Below, one piece after another: positions 1 through 5,367 of a stretch of DNA of 5,367 bases; position 1 is the stretch's first letter, and each line of letters opens with the position of its first letter. Below the pieces are notes generated by a model. That model was not told the origin of the DNA and made no database searches. It saw nothing but the letters and a program-made list of their open reading frames with translations. The position numbers and the translations under genes were made by a program. The DNA comes from Desulfotomaculaceae bacterium (GTDB lineage Bacteria > Bacillota > Desulfotomaculia > Desulfotomaculales > Pelotomaculaceae), in assembly GCA_028704035.1 (NCBI GenBank), contig JAQVLS010000120.1, positions 1 through 5,367 of the forward strand, in the 5' to 3' direction.

Positions 1-860
1 TACTGGTAAACATGCCCAGCATTTATAGCTCCCAAACTACAAAGGACCTGTCTTACAGGCTGGCTCACAACCTGGAATGCCTGTATACCATCATGCCTAT
101 TCAAGAAGTTTTTGAGTATACTGTCAAGCAAATTGGTGAAACCCCGATTGAAAACCTCAAGGACGACAGCCGGTTCAACCTGCCTGTTTCTTCGTTTGTG
201 CAGGAAAATATCCAGGCCAGAGACCGCTCGGCCAGGGTTCTTGCCGGCACGGCGGCAGCCTTTGGCGGCGGATTTACCTGCAACGCCAACAAAAGTGAAA
301 TGACGGTCGGTTATGGGACGCTCTATGGTGACCTGGCCGGTTTCCTGGCGGCTCTGGCTGATTTATGGAAGCACCAGGTTTATGAGCTGGCAGTATTCCT
401 GAATGAATGCATATACTGCCGGGAGGTAATACCCCGGGAAATAATAGACCTTGTCCCCAGCGCCGAGCTTTCCTTTGAGCAGGATGTTGATCAGGGAAAA
501 GGGGATCCATTAGTATATCCTTATCACGATTTTCTTTTCCGTGTGTTTATGGAGCAATGGAACAGGTCAACCCCGGAAGAAATACTAACCTGGTACTGCG
601 CGGGTTGTTTGGAAGAAAAAATTGGCTGCCGGATAGGCCTGGTGAAACAGCTCTTTCCCGGACCCGTTGAATTTATTGAGGATCTGGAAAGATGGTGGAA
701 GCTTTATCGCGGTATGGGCGTTGCCAAAAGAATACAGGCGCCGCCGGTCCTGGCAGTAAGCAGAAGGGCTTATGGATTGAACTGCCGGGAAGCGCAAAAC
801 CTGGTGCACTTTACTGCGGATTATCTTAAACTCAAGAAAGAAATATGTGGATTTATTTAA
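1..860 (+). CDS. nadE: Glutamine-dependent NAD+ synthetase, C-terminal part (5' truncated by window edge)
   Basis: NadE amidates nicotinic acid adenine dinucleotide to NAD+ in the cytosol, using ATP and ammonia released from glutamine. Only the 3' part of the synthetase domain is here. The frame is open to the left edge, and the first ATG (12) sits inside the family motif MPSxYSS, so it is an internal Met and not the start. The nitrilase-like glutaminase domain and the SGGxDS ATP loop must lie upstream of the window. Counting from that Met, the recognisable parts are QENIQAR (64-70), NANKSEMTVGYGTLYGD (91-107, usually TGNKSE), PSAEL (149-153) and QAPP followed by SRRAYG (242-255). The usual DEDxLPPY segment is replaced by a GKGDP...YPYHD stretch, which I associate with the long clostridial form. 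The TAA stop is at 858-860. No convincing intrinsic terminator follows. It has no evident link to the downstream operon beyond both concerning NAD(H). Confidence 0.9.
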   Translation, partial: LVNMPSIYSSQTTKDLSYRLAHNLECLYTIMPIQEVFEYTVKQIGETPIENLKDDSRFNLPVSSFVQENIQARDRSARVLAGTAAAFGGGFTCNANKSEMTVGYGTLYGDLAGFLAALADLWKHQVYELAVFLNECIYCREVIPREIIDLVPSAELSFEQDVDQGKGDPLVYPYHDFLFRVFMEQWNRSTPEEILTWYCAGCLEEKIGCRIGLVKQLFPGPVEFIEDLERWWKLYRGMGVAKRIQAPPVLAVSRRAYGLNCREAQNLVHFTADYLKLKKEICGFI

Positions 861-1178
861 GGAGTTATGATTTAATAATATATAATAATCTGAACTTAAA
901 GAATGTTTGGACAATGTAATCATATGACTGGTTACTGTAATATTGTTCGAGTTGTATTTATAGCTATTAATAATAAGTGCCATCTTTTTTTGCAAAATAT
1001 TTTTATTTTTTAGAAGGATTTATCTCATCATTATTGAATCTTACAATAAAATAGCTTTTTTAAATAGACCTTGTGTTGTATGTAATTATTTTTCAAACAG
1101 TTAATTATTAAAAGTAAATATGGGGTTTGCAGACGTGTTTGACAAAAATATGTGAAACCGGCTGCCCATTGGAAATGG

Positions 1179-1207
1179 TTGACAGGTAAGACGTTTGACT
1201 TGCTAAT
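1179..1207 (+). promoter_or_regulatory. Candidate sigma-A promoter (distal)
   Basis: A perfect -35 hexamer TTGACA (1179-1184) is followed after 17 bases by GCTAAT (1202-1207), which matches four of six -10 positions and has a TG just before its TAAT core. Transcription would start near 1214, about 65 bases before the riboswitch aptamer. The -10 lacks the important A at its second position, so the call is tentative. Confidence 0.35.
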
Positions 1208-1245
1208 AGTTAAAAGAGTGCCGCTTTGCCGTTTGCTTTTTATTG

Positions 1246-1274
1246 TTGTCAATAGATTTGCGGAAAATTAAATA
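1246..1274 (+). promoter_or_regulatory. Candidate sigma-A promoter (proximal to riboswitch)
   Basis: TTGTCA (1246-1251) matches five of six -35 positions. After 16 bases comes TTAAAT (1268-1273, four of six), or after 17 bases TAAATA (1269-1274, three of six). A start near 1280 would place the first base of the RNA at the beginning of aptamer helix P1 (1279), which is a natural arrangement for a riboswitch. The -10 is poor, so this competes with the distal candidate. Confidence 0.3.
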
Positions 1275-1278
1275 CCAA

Positions 1279-1383
1279 AGTTCTCCGAGCCATGCAGGCC
1301 TAAACTTGAATGAAAGGTTGCCTGGACGTCAGGGTGCTGCGGGAAACTGCAGCGCCTCCCATTGCGGAAAGGAGGGCAGAGCT
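1279..1383 (+). promoter_or_regulatory. Molybdenum cofactor (Moco) riboswitch aptamer
   Basis: I recognise the family by its conserved blocks: CTCCGAGCC (1283-1291), GCCTGGAC (1320-1327), GCCTCCC (1354-1360) and GGAAAGGAGG (1366-1375). The fold is supported by pairing. P1 is 1279-1284 with 1378-1383 (six pairs, one G-U). P2 is 1295-1299 with 1320-1324, extended by 1302-1307 with 1314-1319 around one mismatch. P3 is 1334-1340 with 1349-1355 (seven pairs, one G-U). The last hairpin is 1355-1359 with 1371-1375 and shares C1355 with P3. A formed P3 fits the molybdenum version, since the tungsten-associated variant (Tuco) is described as lacking P3. The element lies upstream of a formate transporter and diaphorase operon, a sensible place for sensing the cofactor of a formate dehydrogenase. 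Family identity is from recalled consensus, not from a covariance-model search. Confidence 0.82.
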
Positions 1384-1412
1384 AGCTAAAGAGCTAGGCT
1401 TTGTCCTTTTTT
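1374..1412 (+). terminator. Intrinsic terminator serving as riboswitch expression platform
   Basis: The 5' arm 1374-1387 pairs with the 3' arm 1392-1406 across an AAAG loop (1388-1391), giving 14 pairs with one bulged G (1398) and two G-U pairs. It is followed directly by six T residues (1407-1412). The 5' arm contains the 3' strand of aptamer P1 (1378-1383) and overlaps the end of the 1371-1375 strand, so the aptamer and the full terminator cannot coexist. The inner six pairs (1382-1387 with 1392-1397) could remain mostly formed beside the aptamer. The arrangement implies that ligand binding favours read-through into the downstream genes. Confidence 0.8.
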
Positions 1413-1563
1413 GTTGGTGTTTAAAGGGGGGTGGTCCAAACCATATTTCGCGATTCATGATCATAAGGAGGTGGACTGCTAAGAAAACCTGGCAATGTAA
1501 GGTAGTCGGTAAATCGAGAAAGCAATATTTAATATCTACGACATAGAGGGGGTTAAAAATAAT
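1413..1563 (+). other. Untranslated leader between terminator and transporter gene
   Basis: About 130 bases separate the terminator from the ribosome binding site of the transporter (GAGGGGG, 1546-1552). The stretch contains a strong Shine-Dalgarno-like AAGGAGGTGG (1465-1474) that is not followed by a usable ATG, GTG or TTG frame; the GTG it contains reads only three codons to a stop. A possible stem pairs 1434-1438 with 1472-1476 and, past an AA bulge, 1441-1442 with 1470-1471, which would cover part of that sequence. I recognise no known RNA family here. Confidence 0.45.
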
Positions 1564-2466
1564 ATGGCCAATCCTCCAGTAATGACAGTATGTTTAGCTG
1601 GAAACGCCGGTAAATACAAAATGGGATTACCGATCGGGCAACTGTTGTTGCGCGGATTCATGTCCGGCGTATACATTGCGGTGGGCGCGGCGCTGGCGAC
1701 AGTGTGCGGCGCAGAAGTAGCCAAATACCTTGGCGCGGGCCTCGGCAAGTTTTTCACAGGCGCCGTGTTCCCGGTAGGCCTGATAGCGACCGTGCTGACC
1801 GGTATGGAACTATTCACCGGCGACGCGATGTTAGGGCCCCTGGCAGCGATGATGGGCAAGACCGGCTGGGGCAGCGTACTTAGAAACTGGACTTTTGTTT
1901 ACATCGGCAACCTGGTTGGTTCCGTGGCCTGGGCGTATCTAATGTTAATCGGGCCATTTTCGCAGGGCAACTTTGCAGGCCCCGAACCGAATGTCTTCGC
2001 CATGAACGCGGTAGGCATAGCGGTGGCCAAGACACTGACCTACAAGGGTGTGGGACAGATAGGCTGGTGGTCGGCGATGTGCAACGGCATCGGCTGTAAC
2101 TTCCTGGTTAACGTGGCTATCCTGCTCGGGATCACAGCCAAGGACTTTATAGGCAAATTCTTTGGCATTTGGTTCCCGATCATGGCTTTCGTTTCGATCG
2201 GATTTGAGCACTGCGTGGCCAACATGTACTTCCTGCCCGCAGGTATGTTTGTAACCCAGAGCTTCCCCGCCCTGATCACCAAGACGGTAGACGGCAAGCC
2301 CTGGAACGCGCTATTGGCCAAAAACGGCGGACTGACCTGGGGAGACCTCTGGGTCTGGAACCTGATTCCGGTGACGATCGGCAACATCATCGGCGGCATG
2401 ATCTTTATTGGGGTAATATATTATTTCTGTTACAAGAACGAATTTCCCGAAGAGCACAGAAACTAA
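1564..2466 (+). CDS. fdhC: Formate/nitrite transporter (FNT) family protein, probable formate channel
   Basis: This is an inner-membrane pentameric channel of the FocA/FdhC family that moves formate (or a similar small monovalent anion) across the membrane. The length of 300 residues is normal for the family. Six membrane segments are visible at about 28-52, 63-80, 105-130, 168-192, 199-228 and 263-291. Diagnostic motifs are ELFTGDAM (82-89), the NWxxVYxGNLVGS segment (108-120), GFEHCVANMYFLPAG (213-227) with the central pore His216, and NLIPVTIGNIIGG (266-278). The start ATG has GAGGGGG 11 bases upstream. It is the first gene behind the Moco riboswitch and is followed by the OB-fold protein and NuoEF genes, which favours formate over nitrite as substrate. 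Direction of transport cannot be read from sequence. The name fdhC follows the formate dehydrogenase context; focA would describe the same family. Confidence 0.92.
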   Translation: MANPPVMTVCLAGNAGKYKMGLPIGQLLLRGFMSGVYIAVGAALATVCGAEVAKYLGAGLGKFFTGAVFPVGLIATVLTGMELFTGDAMLGPLAAMMGKTGWGSVLRNWTFVYIGNLVGSVAWAYLMLIGPFSQGNFAGPEPNVFAMNAVGIAVAKTLTYKGVGQIGWWSAMCNGIGCNFLVNVAILLGITAKDFIGKFFGIWFPIMAFVSIGFEHCVANMYFLPAGMFVTQSFPALITKTVDGKPWNALLAKNGGLTWGDLWVWNLIPVTIGNIIGGMIFIGVIYYFCYKNEFPEEHRN

Positions 2467-2503
2467 GTATTAAACTGTAAAACTCTAAGGAGGTATCCTC
2501 GCG

Positions 2504-2971
2504 GTGCGGATGTCCATACCTGCATACATCTGTTTAGGGATCGGCATATTTTCCGTAACATTTACATACGCGCTGGGGCGGGACACGCAATTTTTAATCA
2601 GGGCCCTGCCGATGATCCTGGTACTATTAGGAGTGCCCCTGGCCCTGGGCTATATGAACAGGCGGCACACAGACCAGGTAGAATTCGGGGACTACAGGTA
2701 CCTTAAGATTAAAGACCTGCCTGCAATAAGGGCGGGAGAGCCCGTGCGTATACGCGGCACCATCAAGACAGCGTCGATGAAATGGCTGAACAGGCCCAAT
2801 TTCCAGATCAGCGACGGCACCGGAGAGATTGGCGTATTCATGTTTTGGGCGCCCCGCGAGGATATCAATCCTGGAGACAAGGTAGAAGCCGCTGGATCCC
2901 TGCGGGTGGGACCGACCAGGAAGCAGAACATCTGGGGGATCAAGATGGCTAAAATGCCTGATGGCAAATAA
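2504..2971 (+). CDS. Small membrane-anchored OB-fold protein, function unknown
   Basis: The protein has 155 residues. Two hydrophobic segments (about 5-24 and 31-50) form a membrane hairpin separated by a short polar turn (GRDTQ). The positive NRRH after the second segment suggests that both ends face the cytoplasm. Residues from about 66 to 150 look like one OB-fold of the nucleic-acid-binding type: a GEPVRIRGTI strand (78-87), ISDGTGEIGVFMFW (102-115), then NPGDKVEAAGSLRV (122-135). Start choice: GTG at 2504 lies 9 bases after AAGGAGGT (2487-2494), better spaced than the ATG at 2510. It sits 37 bases after the transporter stop and 32 bases before the nuoE start, so it is almost certainly co-transcribed. 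I do not recognise a named family. The OB-fold could bind nucleic acid, protein or a cofactor; the membrane-anchored OB-fold heme chaperone CcmE is a loose architectural parallel, not a claimed homologue. Confidence 0.8.
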   Translation: MRMSIPAYICLGIGIFSVTFTYALGRDTQFLIRALPMILVLLGVPLALGYMNRRHTDQVEFGDYRYLKIKDLPAIRAGEPVRIRGTIKTASMKWLNRPNFQISDGTGEIGVFMFWAPREDINPGDKVEAAGSLRVGPTRKQNIWGIKMAKMPDGK

Positions 2972-3003
2972 ATCTAGGTATAAGGAGAGAGGGGGAACAG
3001 CAA

Positions 3004-3495
3004 TTGGCATCCTGTACATGCGGCGAGCAAACTGATCAAAGCAAAGAAGCATTAGCGATGCAGAAACTTTTTGACCAGTACCGCGATTACAAAGGAGGAT
3101 TAATCCCGGTACTGCAGGAAGCGCAGAACATTTACGGCTACCTGCCCAAAGAAGTACTGCAGCAAATCGCCAAAGAACTGAACATACCGTTCAGTAAAGT
3201 ATTTGGGGTATGCACATTTTACGCACAATTCCACCTGAAGCCCCGGGGCCGGAACATCATCCGCGTCTGTCTGGGCACAGCCTGTCACGTGCGCGGCGGT
3301 TCCAAGATATTCGAAGCGGCCCAAGAAGCATTGGGGATAGGGCAAGGCGGGACCACCGAAGACCTGAGATTCACCCTGGAGACAGTCGCTTGCATAGGCG
3401 CCTGCGGTCTGTCACCATGCATGATGATCAACGACGACACACACGGTCGCCTGCAGTCGAAACAAGTAGGCGGTATCTTTGAAACATACAAGTAG
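3004..3495 (+). CDS. nuoE: NuoE/HndA-type [2Fe-2S] subunit of NADH-dependent dehydrogenase or hydrogenase
   Basis: This is the thioredoxin-like ferredoxin subunit (complex I 24 kDa family), which accepts or gives electrons next to the FMN subunit encoded by the following gene. An N-terminal helical bundle (about 20-75, with GGLIPVLQEAQ and YGYLP) precedes the thioredoxin-like domain. Cluster ligands are C89 and C94 (VCLGTACHVRGG) and C130 and C134 (ACIGAC), the full set of four. The length of 163 residues is normal. The chosen start is TTG at 3004, preceded at 8 bases by GAGGGGG (2989-2995) within a longer purine run from 2983. The ATG at 3058 has no comparable site and would remove an 18-residue N-terminal tail carrying a CTC motif. 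The stop lies 17 bases before the nuoF start. In complexes of this type it works in NAD-dependent formate dehydrogenases, [FeFe] hydrogenases or electron-bifurcating versions of either. Confidence 0.93.
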   Translation: MASCTCGEQTDQSKEALAMQKLFDQYRDYKGGLIPVLQEAQNIYGYLPKEVLQQIAKELNIPFSKVFGVCTFYAQFHLKPRGRNIIRVCLGTACHVRGGSKIFEAAQEALGIGQGGTTEDLRFTLETVACIGACGLSPCMMINDDTHGRLQSKQVGGIFETYK

Positions 3496-3512
3496 GGGAG
3501 GTGTAAAAGAAC

Positions 3513-5366
3513 ATGCAAAACCTTAACGAAATACGCGCGAAATACCAGCAGCAGTACAAAGAGAAAATCGCCAGGCCGCGTATCGTAGTAGGACTGGGCA
3601 CTTGCGGCATCGCCGCCGGCGGTGACAAAGTCATGGCAGCCTTAAAAGAGCAGGTAGCAGCACGGGGCCTGGACATAGACATCGACTTTACCAGCTGCAT
3701 CGGCATGTGTTACCGGGAGCCAATGGTGGAGATAGCCCTGGCCGGCGCACCCAGCGTCTTATATGGCGACATCTTTGCCGACAAAGTAGAAAAACTGTTA
3801 GAGGACCACATAGTAAACAAAACTCCGGTATACGAGTGGGCGGCTTTTCAGATTCCAGGCGAAGCCACTCCATACGAAGGCATCGACATAATGGACCAAT
3901 CATCATACTATTCGAAGCAGGTACGCTCAGTAACTTCGCGGCTGGGGCGGACAAACCCTGAGAGCATAGTAGACTACATGGCTACCGGCGGCTACGAAGG
4001 CTTCGAAAAAGCCCTGGGCATAGACCGCCTGGCCGTCATCGAAGAAGTCAAGAAATCAGGCCTTAGAGGGCGTGGCGGCGGCGGCTTCCCCACCGGCGTC
4101 AAGTGGTCATTTGTTTACGGCGCCCAGGGGGACAAAAAATATGCCGTCTGCAACGCAGACGAAGGCGACCCCGGCGCATTCATGGACAGGTCAATCTTAG
4201 AAGGCGACCCGCACGCAGTCATAGAAGGCATGATGATCGCCGGCTACGCCATCGGCGCCGACGAAGGATACATTTACTGCCGGGCAGAATACCCGCTAGC
4301 CATCAAACGGCTGAACATGGCCATTGCCGAGGCCGAAAGACACGGGTTATTAGGCGACAACATCCTGGATACCGGTTTTAGCTTCCGGATTAAAATTAAA
4401 GCCGGCGCAGGCGCGTTTGTCTGCGGCGAAGAAACAGCCCTGTTAAACTCCATCGAAGGACTGCGCGGCATGCCCAGAGTACGGCCGCCCTTCCCGGCCC
4501 ACAAAGGACTATTCGGCCAGCCTACCGTCTTAAACAACGTCGAGACCTATGCCAACGTGCCCTTCATCATCCGCAAGGGCAGTGACTGGTACGCGGCTAT
4601 GGGCACCGAGAAGAGCAAAGGCAGCAAAGTATTCTGCCTGACCGGCAAAGTGAACAACACCGGCCTGATGGAAGTGCCGATGGGCATCACCCTGCGGGAC
4701 ATCATCTTCACCATCGGCGGCGGCATCCAGGAAGACAGGCCCTTCAAAGCCGTGCAGAGCGGCGGACCGTCCGGCGGCTGCATCCCAGCGGCGCACCTGG
4801 ACACCCCGATCGACTATGACTCACTGGGAGCGCTGGGCGCGATCATGGGCTCCGGCGGCCTGGTAGTTATGGACGAGACCACCTGTATGGTCGACGTGGC
4901 CAAATTCTTCTTAAACTTCACCCAGCTTGAATCCTGCGGCAAATGCACCCCCTGTCGTGAAGGCACCAAGCGGATGCTGGAAATACTGCAGCGGATCTGC
5001 GACGGTAAGGGCGAGATGGAAGACATCGACACCCTGGAACGGCTGTGCCGGGTAATTAAGAGTTCGGCGCTTTGCGGACTGGGTCAGACCTGCCCGAACC
5101 CGATCTCGACCACCCTGCGCTACTTCAAAGATGAATATGTGGCGCACATCCAGGACAAGCGGTGTCCGGCAGGAGTCTGCAACGCGCTGCTGCAATACAC
5201 CATCCTGGCCGACAAATGCACCGGCTGCGGCGCCTGCCTCAGGGCCTGCCCGTCGGGAGCCATTTCCGGCGAGAAAAAAGAACCGCATAAAATCGATACC
5301 TTGCTATGTATCAAGTGCGGCGCTTGTATTAAAAAATGTAAATTCGACGCCATCGTCAAGGCGTAA
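3513..5366 (+). CDS. nuoF: NuoF/HndC/HydB-type FMN and iron-sulfur NADH-oxidoreductase subunit
   Basis: This flavoprotein exchanges electrons between NAD(H) and iron-sulfur clusters in a soluble formate dehydrogenase or hydrogenase complex. Domains in order: a thioredoxin-like domain (about 20-105); the FMN/NADH domain with GRGGGGFPTGVKW (186-198), CNADEGDPGAF (213-223) and GAGAFVCGEETALL (298-311); a ubiquitin-like SLBB region (about 368-455); the [4Fe-4S] site ESCGKCTPCREGT (C475, C478, C481) with C521; and a C-terminal ferredoxin with two [4Fe-4S] motifs (C569, C572, C575, C579 and C599, C602, C605, C609). The length of 617 residues matches the long hydrogenase/formate dehydrogenase form and exceeds plain complex I NuoF. 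The N-terminal domain keeps C31, C62 and C66 but has Gly27 where the paired NuoE has its first ligand. GGGGAGGTG (3495-3503) lies 9 bases before the ATG and overlaps the nuoE stop. The gene is complete, ending one base before the window edge. The partner catalytic subunit is not in view. Confidence 0.95.
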   Translation: MQNLNEIRAKYQQQYKEKIARPRIVVGLGTCGIAAGGDKVMAALKEQVAARGLDIDIDFTSCIGMCYREPMVEIALAGAPSVLYGDIFADKVEKLLEDHIVNKTPVYEWAAFQIPGEATPYEGIDIMDQSSYYSKQVRSVTSRLGRTNPESIVDYMATGGYEGFEKALGIDRLAVIEEVKKSGLRGRGGGGFPTGVKWSFVYGAQGDKKYAVCNADEGDPGAFMDRSILEGDPHAVIEGMMIAGYAIGADEGYIYCRAEYPLAIKRLNMAIAEAERHGLLGDNILDTGFSFRIKIKAGAGAFVCGEETALLNSIEGLRGMPRVRPPFPAHKGLFGQPTVLNNVETYANVPFIIRKGSDWYAAMGTEKSKGSKVFCLTGKVNNTGLMEVPMGITLRDIIFTIGGGIQEDRPFKAVQSGGPSGGCIPAAHLDTPIDYDSLGALGAIMGSGGLVVMDETTCMVDVAKFFLNFTQLESCGKCTPCREGTKRMLEILQRICDGKGEMEDIDTLERLCRVIKSSALCGLGQTCPNPISTTLRYFKDEYVAHIQDKRCPAGVCNALLQYTILADKCTGCGACLRACPSGAISGEKKEPHKIDTLLCIKCGACIKKCKFDAIVKA

Positions 5367-5367
5367 A

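Larger units (their letters stand above)
861..1278. other. AT-rich intergenic region, no credible gene
   Basis: This stretch of about 420 bases is much richer in A and T than the genes on either side. Short ORFs occur on both strands but show no family motif and no good ribosome binding site. A weak hairpin (916-921 with 930-935) lies downstream of nadE but lacks a T-run, so I do not call it a terminator. T-runs near 984-991 and 1002-1012 have no stem before them. The right half (from about 1130) holds repeated TTGAC elements, two dyads and the candidate promoters listed separately, and is the likely control region for the riboswitch operon. Confidence 0.7.

Noticed and set aside
12..14. ATG at 12 as the true start of the first gene
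   Set aside because: The frame stays open to the left edge and this Met belongs to the internal MPSxYSS motif of NAD+ synthetases, so the gene begins outside the window.
916..935. Hairpin downstream of nadE as an intrinsic terminator
   Set aside because: Only six weak pairs including one G-U, an eight-base loop and no following T-run.
585..995. 136-codon ORF on the - strand overlapping the end of nadE
   Set aside because: Most of it is antisense to the conserved NadE C-terminus and the rest is AT-rich gap. No recognisable protein features.
1031..1252. 73-codon ORF on the - strand in the AT-rich gap
   Set aside because: Low-information composition, no motif, and it overlaps the promoter candidates. 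It is consistent with chance in AT-rich DNA.
1321..1333. Alternative small hairpin CCTG-gacgt-CAGG within the riboswitch
   Set aside because: Four pairs only, and it competes with the better supported P2 helix. Probably incidental, though it could form transiently.
1310..1546. 78-codon ORF on the + strand in front of the transporter
   Set aside because: It runs through the Moco aptamer and terminator, has no ribosome binding site at its ATG, and its translation has no family features. The RNA structure explains the sequence better.
4103..4381. Arginine-rich ORFs in other frames inside nuoE and nuoF
   Set aside because: These are frame shadows of GC-rich coding sequence. The NuoE and NuoF frames carry all the conserved motifs.
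1..5367. CRISPR arrays, tRNA or rRNA genes, insertion sequences, attachment sites
   Set aside because: I read both strands for regular repeats, tRNA-like cloverleafs, terminal inverted repeats and transposase motifs and saw none.

Overview
The window looks like a chromosomal stretch from an anaerobic Gram-positive bacterium of the Clostridia, possibly near the Pelotomaculum/Desulfotomaculum group. That placement is an inference from strong purine-rich ribosome binding sites, GTG and TTG starts, a formate transporter next to NADH-linked iron-sulfur flavoprotein genes, and a transcription-terminating riboswitch. No 16S or other marker gene is present. All supported genes are on the + strand.

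Layout. (1) Positions 1-860 hold the 3' part of a glutamine-dependent NAD+ synthetase gene (nadE). Its start lies left of the window. (2) Positions 861-1278 are an AT-rich intergenic region with no credible gene. It holds candidate promoters and two imperfect or short dyads. (3) Positions 1279-1412 form a molybdenum-cofactor (Moco) riboswitch: an aptamer followed by a strong intrinsic terminator whose 5' arm reuses the last aptamer helices. (4) Positions 1413-1563 are a further untranslated leader. (5) Positions 1564-5366 hold four closely spaced genes: an FNT-family formate transporter (fdhC/focA type), a small membrane-anchored OB-fold protein of unknown role, a NuoE/HndA-type [2Fe-2S] subunit, and a NuoF/HndC/HydB-type flavoprotein with extra iron-sulfur domains. 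The window ends one base after the stop of the last gene.

How the parts fit. NuoE and NuoF together make an NAD(H)-oxidising or -reducing diaphorase module that works with a catalytic subunit, either a hydrogenase or a formate dehydrogenase. The formate channel and the Moco riboswitch both point to a Moco-dependent formate dehydrogenase, whose gene probably starts just past the right edge. Aptamer and terminator exclude each other, so I infer that Moco binding turns transcription on and the operon is made only when the cofactor for its catalytic subunit is available. The least explained gene is the membrane OB-fold protein between the transporter and the diaphorase.
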